Below, in pieces: positions 1 to 8,340 of a stretch of 64,000 nt of DNA. Numbering within the stretch: position 1 is the first letter of the stretch; each line of letters opens with the position of its first letter. This DNA comes from Stagnimonas sp965279705 (GTDB lineage Bacteria > Pseudomonadota > Gammaproteobacteria > Nevskiales > Nevskiaceae), in NCBI GenBank assembly GCA_965279705.1, contig OZ257257.1, positions 3,534,001 through 3,598,000 on the forward strand. Reading direction: 5' to 3'. A program made the position numbers and the translations under genes. The notes under the pieces were generated by a model. That model was not told the origin of the DNA. It made no database searches and was given only the letters and a program-made list of their open reading frames with translations.

Positions 1-302
1 TCTTCGCCTTCGAGATAGGCGCTGAGCATCAGACCCTCGGGCTGACGCACCGGCACGTCTTTCATCGAGTGGACGGCGATGTCGGCGCGGCCTTCGAGCA
101 TTGCCGCTTCGAGCTCCCTCACGAACAGGCCCTTGCCGCCCGATTGCGACAGCGGGCCTCGTTGCAGCTGGTCGCCGGTGGTGGTCATCGGCACCAGCAC
201 CACGGCAAGGTCGGGGTGCACGGCTTCGAGCCGCGCTTTCACATGCTCGGCCTGCCACAGGGCCAAAGGGGATTCGCGGGTGGCGATGCGCAAGGTCTGC
301 AT
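1..302 (-). CDS. hemC: Porphobilinogen deaminase, N-terminal part (runs off window)
   Basis: Hydroxymethylbilane synthase, which joins four porphobilinogens into the linear tetrapyrrole of haem synthesis in the cytoplasm. Only the first ~100 residues are present; the part carrying the dipyrromethane-binding cysteine lies beyond base 1. Family hallmarks seen are TRESPLALWQ (residues 8-17), TTGDQ (41-45), GGKGLFVRELE (55-65) and AVHSMKDVP (76-84). The ATG at 302 starts MQTLRIATRE, the usual N-terminus. It lies 18 bp downstream of the algR-like gene on the same strand, the order known from Pseudomonas (algZ-algR-hemC), so cotranscription is likely. Confidence 0.95.
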   Translation of the reverse strand, partial: MQTLRIATRESPLALWQAEHVKARLEAVHPDLAVVLVPMTTTGDQLQRGPLSQSGGKGLFVRELEAAMLEGRADIAVHSMKDVPVRQPEGLMLSAYLEGE

Positions 303-320
303 CACCACAGTGTACGAGAG

Positions 321-1085
321 CTAGTCGGGTTGGTCGCTGGTGAGGAAGCGCCGCACCTCGGCCAGGCGACGACGCGACACCGGCAGCAGCGTGGCGGAGT
401 GGCGCATCTTCAGCCAGTGCGCGCTGTCTTCATCCAGCTCTTCGCCCTTGCGGCGTTCGAGGCTGGCGATGAACTTGGTGGCGACCAGCGCCTTGCGATG
501 CACGCGCAGAAACTGCGCGCCCAGATCTTCTTCGAGCGTCTTCAGCGATTCCTCGATCAGCACCTCGCCGTGCAGATGGCAAACGGTGGTGTATTTCTGG
601 TCGGCGAGGAAATACAGCACGTCGCTGACCGGCACCCGCACCAGACCCTCGCGGGTGGTGGCGAGGATGAACTCGCGGCTGGGCTTGATGTTGGGGTCGC
701 GCGCGGGTGCGGCCGGCTTCTGCGCACGGCTGAGCTTGCGCACCTTCAGCAGCGCATCGCGCAGCTTCTCCTTGCGGATGGGCTTCAGCAGATAGGCATC
801 GGCCTGCGCGTCGAACGCTGACAGCGCGTGCTCGGCGTAGGCGGTGGTGAAGATGATGGCGGGCGGCATGTCGAGCAGTGCCAGCTGGCGCGCCACCGTG
901 ATGCCATCGGTGCCGCCCATGCGCACATCCAGCAGCACGAGGTCGGGTTCTTCGTCTTCGATCAGATCGAGCGCGGTCTCGCCATCGCCGGCCTCGGCAA
1001 TGATCTCGTAACCCGGAAACTCCGCCATCAACCGCCGCAAGCGCTCGCGCGCCAGCGGTTCATCATCCACGATCACTACGCGCAT
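321..1085 (-). CDS. algR: LytTR-family response regulator (AlgR-like)
   Basis: Cytoplasmic two-component response regulator of 254 residues. The N-terminal receiver has the acidic pair D8-D9, the phospho-acceptor D53 (LLDVRM), T80/T81 and K101 (LLKPI). The C-terminal half (~140-245) is a LytTR DNA-binding domain with the typical FLRVHRKALV segment. It overlaps the upstream sensor kinase by one base and hemC follows, so kinase, regulator and hemC look like one unit. In Pseudomonas the homologous AlgR governs alginate, twitching and virulence; the targets here are unknown. The symbol rests on synteny and domain type. Confidence 0.88.
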   Translation of the reverse strand: MRVVIVDDEPLARERLRRLMAEFPGYEIIAEAGDGETALDLIEDEEPDLVLLDVRMGGTDGITVARQLALLDMPPAIIFTTAYAEHALSAFDAQADAYLLKPIRKEKLRDALLKVRKLSRAQKPAAPARDPNIKPSREFILATTREGLVRVPVSDVLYFLADQKYTTVCHLHGEVLIEESLKTLEEDLGAQFLRVHRKALVATKFIASLERRKGEELDEDSAHWLKMRHSATLLPVSRRRLAEVRRFLTSDQPD

Positions 1086-2206
1086 CAGTCATCCCCTTCG
1101 TCGTCGCTGGCCACCGTGCCGGTATTCCGGTCTACGGTGGTGTATGGCACCTTGATCTGGGCCCGGTAAACCGAGCCGTTCGGCGTCTTTGCCAAGCCCT
1201 GTGTGAGCTCGGCGGAGTCGCCGTAGATGAGCTTAAGCCGCTGCGAGATATTCTCCAATGCCACGCCGGTCGATTCGCGCTTGGGCGCGTCCTCCGGCGG
1301 CACGGGATTTTCGACCGCGATCAACAGGCGCTGGCCTTCACGCTGCACCGTCACGTCGATGCCGCCGCGGCCGCGCAGGCGTGAAACGCCATGATGCACC
1401 GCGTTCTCGACCAGGGGTTGCAGAATCAGCAAGGGGATGCGCGCGTCGAGTGAGTCCTTGGCGATGTGCCAGTTCACCCACAGCTTGTCGCCGAGGCGCA
1501 CGGTCTCGATGCGCATGTAGGTCTTCACGAACTCGATTTCCTCGCTCACCTTCACCAGCGTGTTGCGCTTGTCGAGACTGGCGCGGAACAGCTCGGAGAG
1601 ATCCAGCACCATTTCCTCCGCCTGGTCGGGCTTGGTAGCGATGAGCGAGGCGATGGAGTTGAGCGAGTTGAACAAGAAGTGCGGGCGGATGCGCGCCTGC
1701 AAGGCGAGGTATTGCGTCTCGGCATCGGCCTTGACCTGCGCCTGCAACTGCGCGCGACCCCAGAAGTAGCGCAGCAGCAGCAGCGACAGAATCGCGCTGA
1801 TGCAGACGTTGCGCAGCACGAAGGCCTGCTGCGGTTCACCCACCGGCTCGCCGATGGGCAGCACGCGCGACAACCACCAGGCCCCATCGGCAATCAGCGT
1901 GGTCACCAGCATCAGCAAGCCCCAGCAGACGAAGAACACCGTGCCGACGCTGCTCTTGGTCATTACCCGCCGCGTGGTGCACAGCACGATCGCGCCGCAG
2001 ATGCCCATCCATTGCAGGTAGAGCGAATACATCAGCAGCGAGCTCAGGGCCGCCGCACCGCGCTCGCCGGTCAGCAGGGTGAGCACCAGCGCCACCATCT
2101 CCATCACGAACACCAGCAGCCACACGGCCTCGCCCGCGCAGAAGTTCGGGATCAGCGCTTGCGGATCTGGTGCCAGCGAGTTGATGTTGCTGTTCGTGCG
2201 CTTCAT
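1085..2206 (-). CDS. algZ: Membrane sensor histidine kinase, LytS/AlgZ (FimS) type
   Basis: Sensor kinase of the His_kinase (PF06580) class, 373 residues from the ATG at 2206; an in-frame ATG at 2254 would add 16 residues but would overlap the argH promoter. The N-terminal half has several hydrophobic segments (GEAVWLLVFVMEMVALVL, LLMYSLYLQWMGICGAIVL and more). The phospho-acceptor histidine is in RPHFLFNSLNS. The ATPase part shows the N-box LVENAVHHG and a late glycine box GVALENISQRL. It is the presumed partner of the regulator it overlaps and is divergent from argH, exactly as in Pseudomonas. Confidence 0.88.
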   Translation of the reverse strand: MKRTNSNINSLAPDPQALIPNFCAGEAVWLLVFVMEMVALVLTLLTGERGAAALSSLLMYSLYLQWMGICGAIVLCTTRRVMTKSSVGTVFFVCWGLLMLVTTLIADGAWWLSRVLPIGEPVGEPQQAFVLRNVCISAILSLLLLRYFWGRAQLQAQVKADAETQYLALQARIRPHFLFNSLNSIASLIATKPDQAEEMVLDLSELFRASLDKRNTLVKVSEEIEFVKTYMRIETVRLGDKLWVNWHIAKDSLDARIPLLILQPLVENAVHHGVSRLRGRGGIDVTVQREGQRLLIAVENPVPPEDAPKRESTGVALENISQRLKLIYGDSAELTQGLAKTPNGSVYRAQIKVPYTTVDRNTGTVASDDEGDD

Positions 2207-2212
2207 GCGGCC

Positions 2213-2241
2213 GTCTTTTTGAACACTCCCGTTCCTATAAT
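2213..2241 (+). promoter_or_regulatory. Probable sigma-70 promoter for argH
   Basis: A perfect -10 box TATAAT lies at 2236-2241, about 27 bases upstream of the argH ATG. Seventeen bases further up is only a weak -35 (GTCTTT, 2213-2218). The better-looking TTGAAC at 2219-2224 is only 11 bases from the -10 and cannot pair with it. The 63-bp intergenic region is shared with the divergent sensor kinase. Confidence 0.5.
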
Positions 2242-2268
2242 GCCGCGCCTTCAATCACTCTGCGTCCC

Positions 2269-3666
2269 ATGTCCAACCCGCCCGCCGATAAAAACCAGAT
2301 GTGGAGTGGCCGATTCTCGGAATCGACCTCCGAGCGGGTGGCCCGCTTCAGCGAGTCGGTCTCGTTCGACCAGCGCCTGTGGCGCGCCGATATTGCCGGC
2401 TCCAAGGCGCACGCACGGATGCTGGGCCGCATTGCGCTGCTGACGGCGGCGGACGTGGAGGCGATCACCAGCGGACTGGATGCGATTGCCGCCGAGATCG
2501 AAGCCGGACGCTTCGAGTGGCAGACTGCGCTCGAAGACGTGCACATGAACATCGAGGCCGCGCTCACCACGCGCATCGGTGAGGCCGGCAAGCGCCTGCA
2601 CACCGGCCGCTCGCGCAACGACCAGGTCGCCACCGATGTGCGCCTGTTCACCCGCGAGGCCATCGACGAGTTGCTTGTGCTCATCGGCCAGGTGGCAGAT
2701 GCACTGCTCGACCTCGCCGAGAAAGAGGCCGACTCGATCCTGCCCGGCTTCACGCACATGCAAGTCGCCCAGCCGGTCACCTTCGGCCATCACCTATTGG
2801 CCTGGCGCGAGCAGATGCTGCGCGATGCGGCACGCCTAACCGATGCACGCCGCCGCACCAACGTGCTGCCGCTGGGCAGCGCGGCACTGGCGGGCACGGT
2901 CTATCCGCTCGATCGCCATTACGTTGCCGAACAGCTGGGCTTTGATGCCATCAGCGAGAACTCGCTGGATGCGGTGAGCGATCGCGATTTCGCCATCGAA
3001 ACCGTGTTTGCCTGCTCGCTAGTAATGGTGCATCTCTCGCGCTGGAGCGAGGAGCTGATTCTGTGGAGTACGCCGATGTTCGGCTTCGTGGCGCTGCCGG
3101 ACCGCTTCTGCACCGGCAGCTCGATCATGCCGCAGAAGAAAAACCCCGATGTGCCCGAACTGGTGCGCGGCAAGACCGGCCGTGTGGTGGGTGATCTCAA
3201 TGCGCTGCTGATGCTGATGAAGGCACAGCCGCTCGCCTACAACCGCGACAACCAGGAAGACAAGCAGCCGCTGTTCGATGCACTCGATACCGCCCGCGAC
3301 TGCCTGGCGATTTATGCGGACATGATTCCGCACATCGTTGTGAAGCGCGAACGCTGCCGCGCCGCCGCAGCACAGGGTTTTTCGACCGCCACTGACCTCG
3401 CCGATTACCTGGTCAAGAAAGGTCTGCCGTTCCGCGACGCGCACCATGCGGTCGGCAATGCCGTGGGCCTGGCGGCCAGCAAGGGCTGTGATCTGGCCGA
3501 ACTTTCGCTGGCCGAGTTGCAAGGCTTCAACGCGCTGGTCAGCGAGGACGTGTTTGCGCACATCACGCCCGAAGCGAGTGTGGCCGCCCGCACCACCTAC
3601 GGCGGCACCGCACCGGCGCAGGTGCGTGCGGCGATTTCGCGTGCACGCGCCCGCCGCACGCCATGA
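2269..3666 (+). CDS. argH: Argininosuccinate lyase
   Basis: Splits argininosuccinate into arginine and fumarate, the last step of arginine synthesis, as a cytoplasmic homotetramer. The 465-residue length is normal. The fumarase/aspartase-superfamily signature GSSIMPQKKNPD is at about residues 283-293, with the catalytic serine in the mobile loop. The conserved histidine of GFTHMQVAQP is near 162, and TGRSRNDQVATD lies near 110. The stop overlaps the next start as ATGA (3663-3666), so the downstream OmpA-like gene is probably translationally coupled despite having no metabolic link. Confidence 0.97.
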   Translation: MSNPPADKNQMWSGRFSESTSERVARFSESVSFDQRLWRADIAGSKAHARMLGRIALLTAADVEAITSGLDAIAAEIEAGRFEWQTALEDVHMNIEAALTTRIGEAGKRLHTGRSRNDQVATDVRLFTREAIDELLVLIGQVADALLDLAEKEADSILPGFTHMQVAQPVTFGHHLLAWREQMLRDAARLTDARRRTNVLPLGSAALAGTVYPLDRHYVAEQLGFDAISENSLDAVSDRDFAIETVFACSLVMVHLSRWSEELILWSTPMFGFVALPDRFCTGSSIMPQKKNPDVPELVRGKTGRVVGDLNALLMLMKAQPLAYNRDNQEDKQPLFDALDTARDCLAIYADMIPHIVVKRERCRAAAAQGFSTATDLADYLVKKGLPFRDAHHAVGNAVGLAASKGCDLAELSLAELQGFNALVSEDVFAHITPEASVAARTTYGGTAPAQVRAAISRARARRTP

Positions 3667-4259
3667 ACCGCGCGCTGACGCTGACCGTCGTCGCCGCCGC
3701 GCTGTGGATGGTGGGCGGCACCTGGTACTACGACTGCAAGATCAAGCGCGTCTGCGGACCCGAGACTGCTGCGGTAGTCGTCACCGAACCGGCAGAGACG
3801 GCACCCGCAGCACCTGAATCCGCCGCAGCGCGCGCCGCCGCGACGGTGACGCCCGCCCTGACGCTGCCGCCTGCGCCTGCCCCATCGCCACTGCCAACGC
3901 TCGAAACCAGTGGCCCCACACTCGTGCTCACCGTTTCTTTCGACGCCCGATCCTCCGCTTTACAGCCGCCGGCCGATGCGGCTGCGCGGCTTGAGGTGCT
4001 GCGCCAGGGCATCGCCCAGGGCCGCAAGGTGTTGGTGCTGGGCCACAGCGATGGTCTTGGCGCGCGTGCGCGCATCTCGGTGGTGTCGCAGCAACGCGCC
4101 GATGCGCTGCGCGACTGGCTGCTGGCACAGGGCATCCCGGCTACCGCCATCGCGGCAGTGGAATCGCGCGAAGACCGCGAACCCATCGCCAGCAACAGCC
4201 GCGCGGAGGGCCGCAGCCAGAATCGCCGCGCCGAAGCCGTGCTCGCCCCTCTTCAGTAG
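3663..4259 (+). CDS. OmpA-like peptidoglycan-associated envelope protein
   Basis: A 198-residue envelope protein. A hydrophobic segment at residues 4-22 (signal anchor) is followed by a Pro/Ala/Thr-rich linker (~40-85). The C-terminal OmpA-like domain (~90-195) contains VLVLGHSDGLGARARIS and RADALRDWLLAQGI, and ends with NSRAEGRSQNRRAEAVL, the usual peptidoglycan-binding tail. The role inferred from the domain is a non-covalent tether to murein. The start overlaps argH by 4 bp; a small membrane/coiled-coil gene follows 11 bp later. Its specific function is not known. Confidence 0.82.
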   Translation: MNRALTLTVVAAALWMVGGTWYYDCKIKRVCGPETAAVVVTEPAETAPAAPESAAARAAATVTPALTLPPAPAPSPLPTLETSGPTLVLTVSFDARSSALQPPADAAARLEVLRQGIAQGRKVLVLGHSDGLGARARISVVSQQRADALRDWLLAQGIPATAIAAVESREDREPIASNSRAEGRSQNRRAEAVLAPLQ

Positions 4260-4270
4260 GAGTCTCCAAG

Positions 4271-4708
4271 ATGTTTGAACAAAGCCCCACTCTCGGCCCC
4301 GGCATGGGCACCGTCACCCAGCACAGCGCCGAGATTCTGCTGCTGCTGACTGGCGCCTTCCTGCTGGGCCTGCTGCTGCACTGGCTGCTGTCGCGCGCCA
4401 CCGTACTGAAGCTGCGCCAGCTGACGCAGGAGCTGGCGCGCACCAAGGAGCGCCTGACCGTCGCCGAGCGTCGGCCGCAATCGACGGCGCGTCTGCGCGA
4501 GTCCAATTCCACCGAACACGAGCGTACGCTCAAGCAGCTGCGCGACAGCCGCGAAGCCGAAGCGCGCACCCGCGAACGACTGATCGAGATCGAAGGCCGC
4601 CTGGCGCTCGCCGAAGCCGCTAACAGCGCCGCCACTGCCGCGCCCGCCGTCGACGTTCTGAATGCCGTGCTGCCCTTCGTCGCCAGCGACAAGCCCAGGA
4701 AGAAGTAA
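4271..4708 (+). CDS. Small membrane protein with cytoplasmic coiled coil, function unknown
   Basis: A 145-residue protein I do not recognise. One leucine-rich transmembrane segment (~19-40, EILLLLTGAFLLGLLLHWLL) is followed by a highly charged, heptad-like stretch (~45-118; RQLTQELARTKERLTVAERR, EHERTLKQLRDSREAEARTR) predicted to be a coiled coil. The tail is Ala-rich and ends in KPRKK. A ribosome-binding site (AGGAG, 4258-4262) lies just upstream of the ATG. Its place behind the OmpA-like gene suggests an envelope scaffold or division-associated role, but that is only a guess from architecture. Confidence 0.7.
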   Translation: MFEQSPTLGPGMGTVTQHSAEILLLLTGAFLLGLLLHWLLSRATVLKLRQLTQELARTKERLTVAERRPQSTARLRESNSTEHERTLKQLRDSREAEARTRERLIEIEGRLALAEAANSAATAAPAVDVLNAVLPFVASDKPRKK

Positions 4709-4712
4709 GGCC

Positions 4713-5474
4713 ATGCCCGCACCCAAAATTGTTTTCATCACCGGCGCCAGTGCCGGCTTCGGCGTGGCAATGGCGCGCCGCTTCGTTGCCAGCGGCAGCC
4801 GGGTGATCCTGGCGGGTCGCCGCGGCGAGCGCCTGCAAGCCCTCGCTGCCGAACTGGGTGCCGCTGCTCTGCCACTGGTGCTGGATGTCTGCGATCGCGC
4901 CGCCGTAGAAGCCGCCAGCGCACAGCTGCCTGCCGATTTCAGCGCAGTTGATCTGCTCATCAACAATGCCGGTCTGGCACTGGGGCTCGAACCCGCACAC
5001 AAGGCCAGCCTCGACGACTGGCAGCAGATGATCGACACCAACGTCAAAGGCCTGGTCAACGTCACTCACGCGCTGCTGCCGGGCATGGTGGCGCGCGCGT
5101 GCGGGCACATCGTCAACATCGGTTCCACAGCCGGCGAGTGGCCGTATCCGGGCGGCAATGTCTATGGTGCGACCAAGGCCTTCGTGCACCAGTTTTCGAT
5201 GAACCTACGTGCCGACCTGCTCGGCACGCCGATCCGCGTCAGCAACATCGAGCCGGGTATGTGCGGCGGTACCGAGTTCTCTGCGGTGCGTTTCCATGGC
5301 GATTCAGCCAAGGCCGATAAGGTCTACGAGAACACGCAGCCGCTGACGGCCGATGACATCGCCGAAACCGTGCACTGGGTCGTCACACTGCCCGCGCACG
5401 TCAACATCAACAATGTGCAGTTGATGCCGGTCTGTCAGGCCAACGGGCCACTGGCTGTGTACCGCTCAAGCTGA
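4713..5474 (+). CDS. Short-chain dehydrogenase, YdfG-like (NADP-dependent hydroxy-acid type)
   Basis: Classical SDR of 253 residues. The nucleotide-binding motif TGASAGFG spans residues 10-17, followed by R36-R37 (LAGRRGERL), which favours NADP. NNAG is at 84-87. The catalytic residues are S138 (NIGSTAG), Y151 and K155 (YGATKAF). The C-terminal SNIEPGMCGGTEFSAVRFHGD closely follows the E. coli YdfG group, which oxidises serine, allo-threonine and 3-hydroxy acids and helps remove malonic semialdehyde. The ATG at 4713 was chosen because it lies at the normal SDR N-terminus, just after the previous stop. Confidence 0.9.
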   Translation: MPAPKIVFITGASAGFGVAMARRFVASGSRVILAGRRGERLQALAAELGAAALPLVLDVCDRAAVEAASAQLPADFSAVDLLINNAGLALGLEPAHKASLDDWQQMIDTNVKGLVNVTHALLPGMVARACGHIVNIGSTAGEWPYPGGNVYGATKAFVHQFSMNLRADLLGTPIRVSNIEPGMCGGTEFSAVRFHGDSAKADKVYENTQPLTADDIAETVHWVVTLPAHVNINNVQLMPVCQANGPLAVYRSS

Positions 5475-5497
5475 TCGACAACCAGAGGGTGCCCCCG

Positions 5498-6700
5498 ATG
5501 ACGCAACGCCATAAAGGTTTGGTTTTGATGCTGTTGCTGGGCGCGCTGGCTTATGTGGTGGTCAATCCGCCGATCCGTCCAGCGAATGCGGCTGCCAAGG
5601 CATCGACGACAGCGGTGCGGCAGTTCCCGTCGCAGCTCGGCATGGTCAGCGTCGAAGCCGTGGCCGGCGGTCTCGAAAACCCCTGGTCGCTCGCCTTCCT
5701 GCCGGATGGCCGCATGCTGGTCACCGAGCGCACCGGGCAGATGCGCATCGTCAATGCCGCCGGTCGCAAAGGTGCTGCGCTGATGGGCGTGCCCAAGGTG
5801 TCTGCCAAGGGTCAGGGCGGCTTGCTGGATGTGGTGCTGTCGCCCGATTTCGCGCAGAACAGCACGGTGTTTTTCAGCTATTCCGAACCGCGCCAGGGCG
5901 GCAATGGCACGGCCGTCGCCAAGGCCCGGCTGGCGCTGAAGGGCGACGGCGGCAGCCTGGAAAACGTGCAGGTGATCTTTCGCCAGCAGCCCACCATCGA
6001 CAGCGGCGCGCACTTCGGCTCGCGGCTGGTGTTCGCGCGCGATGGCAATCTGTTCGTGACACTGGGCGATCGCTATTCCGAGAAAGAGCAGGCGCCGCGC
6101 AAGGACAACCATCTCGGCAAGGTGGTGCGCATCACGACCGATGGCAGCGCACTGAGTGACAACCCTTTCATCAACACGAAAGACGCGAAGCCGGAGCTGT
6201 GGAGCGTTGGTCATCGAAACCCGCAGGGTGCGGCGCTGCACCCGGTCACGGGCGAGCTGTGGATCACCGAGCACGGCCCCAAGGGCGGCGACGAGGTGAA
6301 TGCGCCCAAGCCGGCCCTCGATTACGGCTGGCCGCAGATTTGCTACTGCGTTAATTACGATGACCAGCCGATTGGCACCGGCAAATCAGAACTGGCGGGG
6401 CTCGAACAACCGCTCTGGCACTGGACACCCTCGATTGCGCCGAGCGGTCTGGCCTTCTACACCGCGGACCGCTTCCCCGGCTGGCGCGGCAATCTGTTTG
6501 CCGGATCGCTCAAGTTCGGCTTGCTGTCGCGCCTGACACTCGACGGCGAGAAAGTCGTCAGCGAAGAGCGCTTGCTGGAAGGCCTGAACCAGCGTGTCCG
6601 CGATGTGCGGCAGGGGCCGGATGGCGCGCTCTACCTGCTCACCGACGAAGGTGACGGTTCAATTCTGCGCGTGACCTTGGCCGATCCCCAGAAGGTCTAG
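5498..6700 (+). CDS. PQQ-dependent (soluble-type) aldose sugar dehydrogenase
   Basis: Six-bladed propeller of the glucose/sorbosone dehydrogenase (GSDH) family, 400 residues. A signal anchor (GLVLMLLLGALAYVVV, ~9-24) sends it to the periplasm. Family motifs are LENPWSLAFLPDGRMLVTER, GLLDVVLSPDF, AHFGSRLVF and HRNPQGAALHP...ITEHGPKGGDEVN, which carry PQQ- and calcium-binding positions in studied relatives. E. coli YliI oxidises a wide range of aldoses with PQQ. The ATG at 5498 sits 8 bases after an AGAGGG ribosome-binding site; a GTG at 5489 overlaps that site. No pqq genes are in the window. Confidence 0.88.
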   Translation: MTQRHKGLVLMLLLGALAYVVVNPPIRPANAAAKASTTAVRQFPSQLGMVSVEAVAGGLENPWSLAFLPDGRMLVTERTGQMRIVNAAGRKGAALMGVPKVSAKGQGGLLDVVLSPDFAQNSTVFFSYSEPRQGGNGTAVAKARLALKGDGGSLENVQVIFRQQPTIDSGAHFGSRLVFARDGNLFVTLGDRYSEKEQAPRKDNHLGKVVRITTDGSALSDNPFINTKDAKPELWSVGHRNPQGAALHPVTGELWITEHGPKGGDEVNAPKPALDYGWPQICYCVNYDDQPIGTGKSELAGLEQPLWHWTPSIAPSGLAFYTADRFPGWRGNLFAGSLKFGLLSRLTLDGEKVVSEERLLEGLNQRVRDVRQGPDGALYLLTDEGDGSILRVTLADPQKV

Positions 6701-6736
6701 TTTCAAAAATCCGCATTGTCGGTAGCGTCACCGGCT

Positions 6737-7678
6737 ATGGCGAAAATCACTCTGCGCGACGGCGCGAAACTCAATGTGCACATGCTCGGTCGCGGGCCTA
6801 CGGTGGTGCTGCTGCATGGCTTCGCGATGCCGGCGTTTTTATGGCTGCCGTTCGTGGCCTCGCTCGCCCACAAGTACCGCTTCGTGCTGCCGGACCTGCG
6901 CGGCTTTGGCGGCTCGCACAGGCTCTCGCTGACCCAGCCCTGCCTGCTCGACCAGCACGCCAGTGATCTCGCCGACGTACTCGGTTACCTCGGCGAATCG
7001 CAGGTGCTGCTCGGCGGCCTTTCGATGGGTGCCTGCACCTCGCTGCAATACCAGCGGCACCACGGCTTCGGTGCCGTGCGCGCCTATCTGCACATGGACC
7101 AGGCCGTGTGCGTGCGCAACGGACCGGACTGGGAAGATGGCCTACTCGGGCCGCTGCAAGCCGCGCGACTGGGTGCCTGGTCGGCACTGATGGCCGACAT
7201 GGAGCCTTATCGCGGCCAGGCCTTCAACCACATTCCGCGCGCACTGCGCAGCAGACTGTGGGCCACACTCGGCGATTTCTTTGGCCATGCGTTCGCGCTA
7301 CGCCACTGGCAAACCTTCACCAGTCTGGCGCGGCAGGAGCTGCTCATCCGCCGTGTCGCACCGGTCGCCAACTGGCCGATCTACATGGATACGCTGAAGA
7401 GCTATCTGCACGACGACTACGACTGGCGACCGAGCCTGCCGAATATCCAGATCCCGATGACGGCGATGATCGGCATGCAGTCGACGATGTATCCCGCCAA
7501 AGGCCAGCTGCGCTTCCGCGAATGGGTGCCGCATGCCGAGCTGGTGCGATTCCACCGCTGCGGTCACGCAGTGCCGTTCGAGTCGCCGCGGCAGTTCATG
7601 GTGGAGCTGTCGAGCTGGCTCGGCGCGCACCGGCCGCAGATGCGCAGCGTCAGTGTTGGGAATCCTCAGGCAGCCTAG
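6737..7678 (+). CDS. Alpha/beta hydrolase of unknown substrate
   Basis: A 313-residue alpha/beta-hydrolase fold protein without signal peptide. The oxyanion motif HGFAMP is at residues 28-33, the nucleophile elbow GLSMGA carries S97, and the likely catalytic histidine is in HRCGHAVPF near the C-terminus. The central region (cap domain, ~130-220) is rich in aromatic residues. A TTG at 6716 would extend the protein by 7 residues, but the ATG at 6737 begins the conserved fold directly. It is convergent with the TRIC-type gene. The substrate cannot be told from sequence. Confidence 0.8.
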   Translation: MAKITLRDGAKLNVHMLGRGPTVVLLHGFAMPAFLWLPFVASLAHKYRFVLPDLRGFGGSHRLSLTQPCLLDQHASDLADVLGYLGESQVLLGGLSMGACTSLQYQRHHGFGAVRAYLHMDQAVCVRNGPDWEDGLLGPLQAARLGAWSALMADMEPYRGQAFNHIPRALRSRLWATLGDFFGHAFALRHWQTFTSLARQELLIRRVAPVANWPIYMDTLKSYLHDDYDWRPSLPNIQIPMTAMIGMQSTMYPAKGQLRFREWVPHAELVRFHRCGHAVPFESPRQFMVELSSWLGAHRPQMRSVSVGNPQAA

Positions 7679-7716
7679 TCAGTCCTCTTTGTGTTCCGGT
7701 GGAAGCCGGTTGAGGA

Positions 7717-8340
7717 TCATTGGTCTTCCGGCGGCAGCCGGAAGATCGGCAGCCGCAGGTTCCAGGTGATCGCCGCGACGCGTAGCGCGAAGATGGCGAG
7801 CATTCCCAATCCGGCGGCGATGTTGCGCTCCATGCCGAACGCCGTGAGACCGATATAGAGCGAGCAGCCGGCGATGATCGCCGTGGCGTAGAACTGCCCC
7901 TGGCGAAAGATCATCGGGATGTCGTTGCACAACACGTCTCTCAAAAGCCCGCCGAAGGCGCCGGTGATGACGCCCATCACCACCGCAATCAGGCCATCGT
8001 GCCCCATGCCCTGCGCGATGCGCGCACCGGCGATGCCGAACAGGGCCAGGCCGAGCGCGTCGGTCGTCTCCAGCACCCGCTCGGGGATGCGCCGCGTGCG
8101 GGCGTAGAGCAGCGTGAAGGCGGTCGCCGCCAGCGTGGCTTGCAGATAGGCCGGATTGGCGATCCAGAACACCGGGCGATCCAGCAGCAGATCACGCACC
8201 GTGCCGCCGCCGATCGCCGTCACGCCCGCGATGATCGCCACGCCCAGCCAGTCGAACTGCCGCCGCCCGGCCACCAGCGCGCCCGCGATGGCATTGGCGG
8301 CGACGCCGACGAAGTCCAGCCATTGGGCGAGTGAGTTCAT
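7717..8340 (-). CDS. TRIC-type (UPF0126, YicG/YadS-like) inner-membrane cation channel
   Basis: A 207-residue integral membrane protein with about seven hydrophobic segments. It has the internal duplication typical of UPF0126/TRIC: AIGGGTVRDLLLDR in the first half and AFGGLLRDVLCNDIP in the second, both with the Gly-Gly...Arg-Asp signature. Prokaryotic homologues of animal TRIC channels conduct monovalent cations. The start codon overlaps the stop of the upstream PhaC-like gene (ATGA), so the two are translated together. An inverted repeat CTTCCGGC/GCCGGAAG at 7725-7744 lies in its last codons. Confidence 0.88.
   Translation of the reverse strand: MNSLAQWLDFVGVAANAIAGALVAGRRQFDWLGVAIIAGVTAIGGGTVRDLLLDRPVFWIANPAYLQATLAATAFTLLYARTRRIPERVLETTDALGLALFGIAGARIAQGMGHDGLIAVVMGVITGAFGGLLRDVLCNDIPMIFRQGQFYATAIIAGCSLYIGLTAFGMERNIAAGLGMLAIFALRVAAITWNLRLPIFRLPPEDQ

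Noticed and set aside
2219..2241. TTGAAC as the -35 box for the argH promoter
   Set aside because: It is only 11 bases from the TATAAT -10; about 17 are needed.
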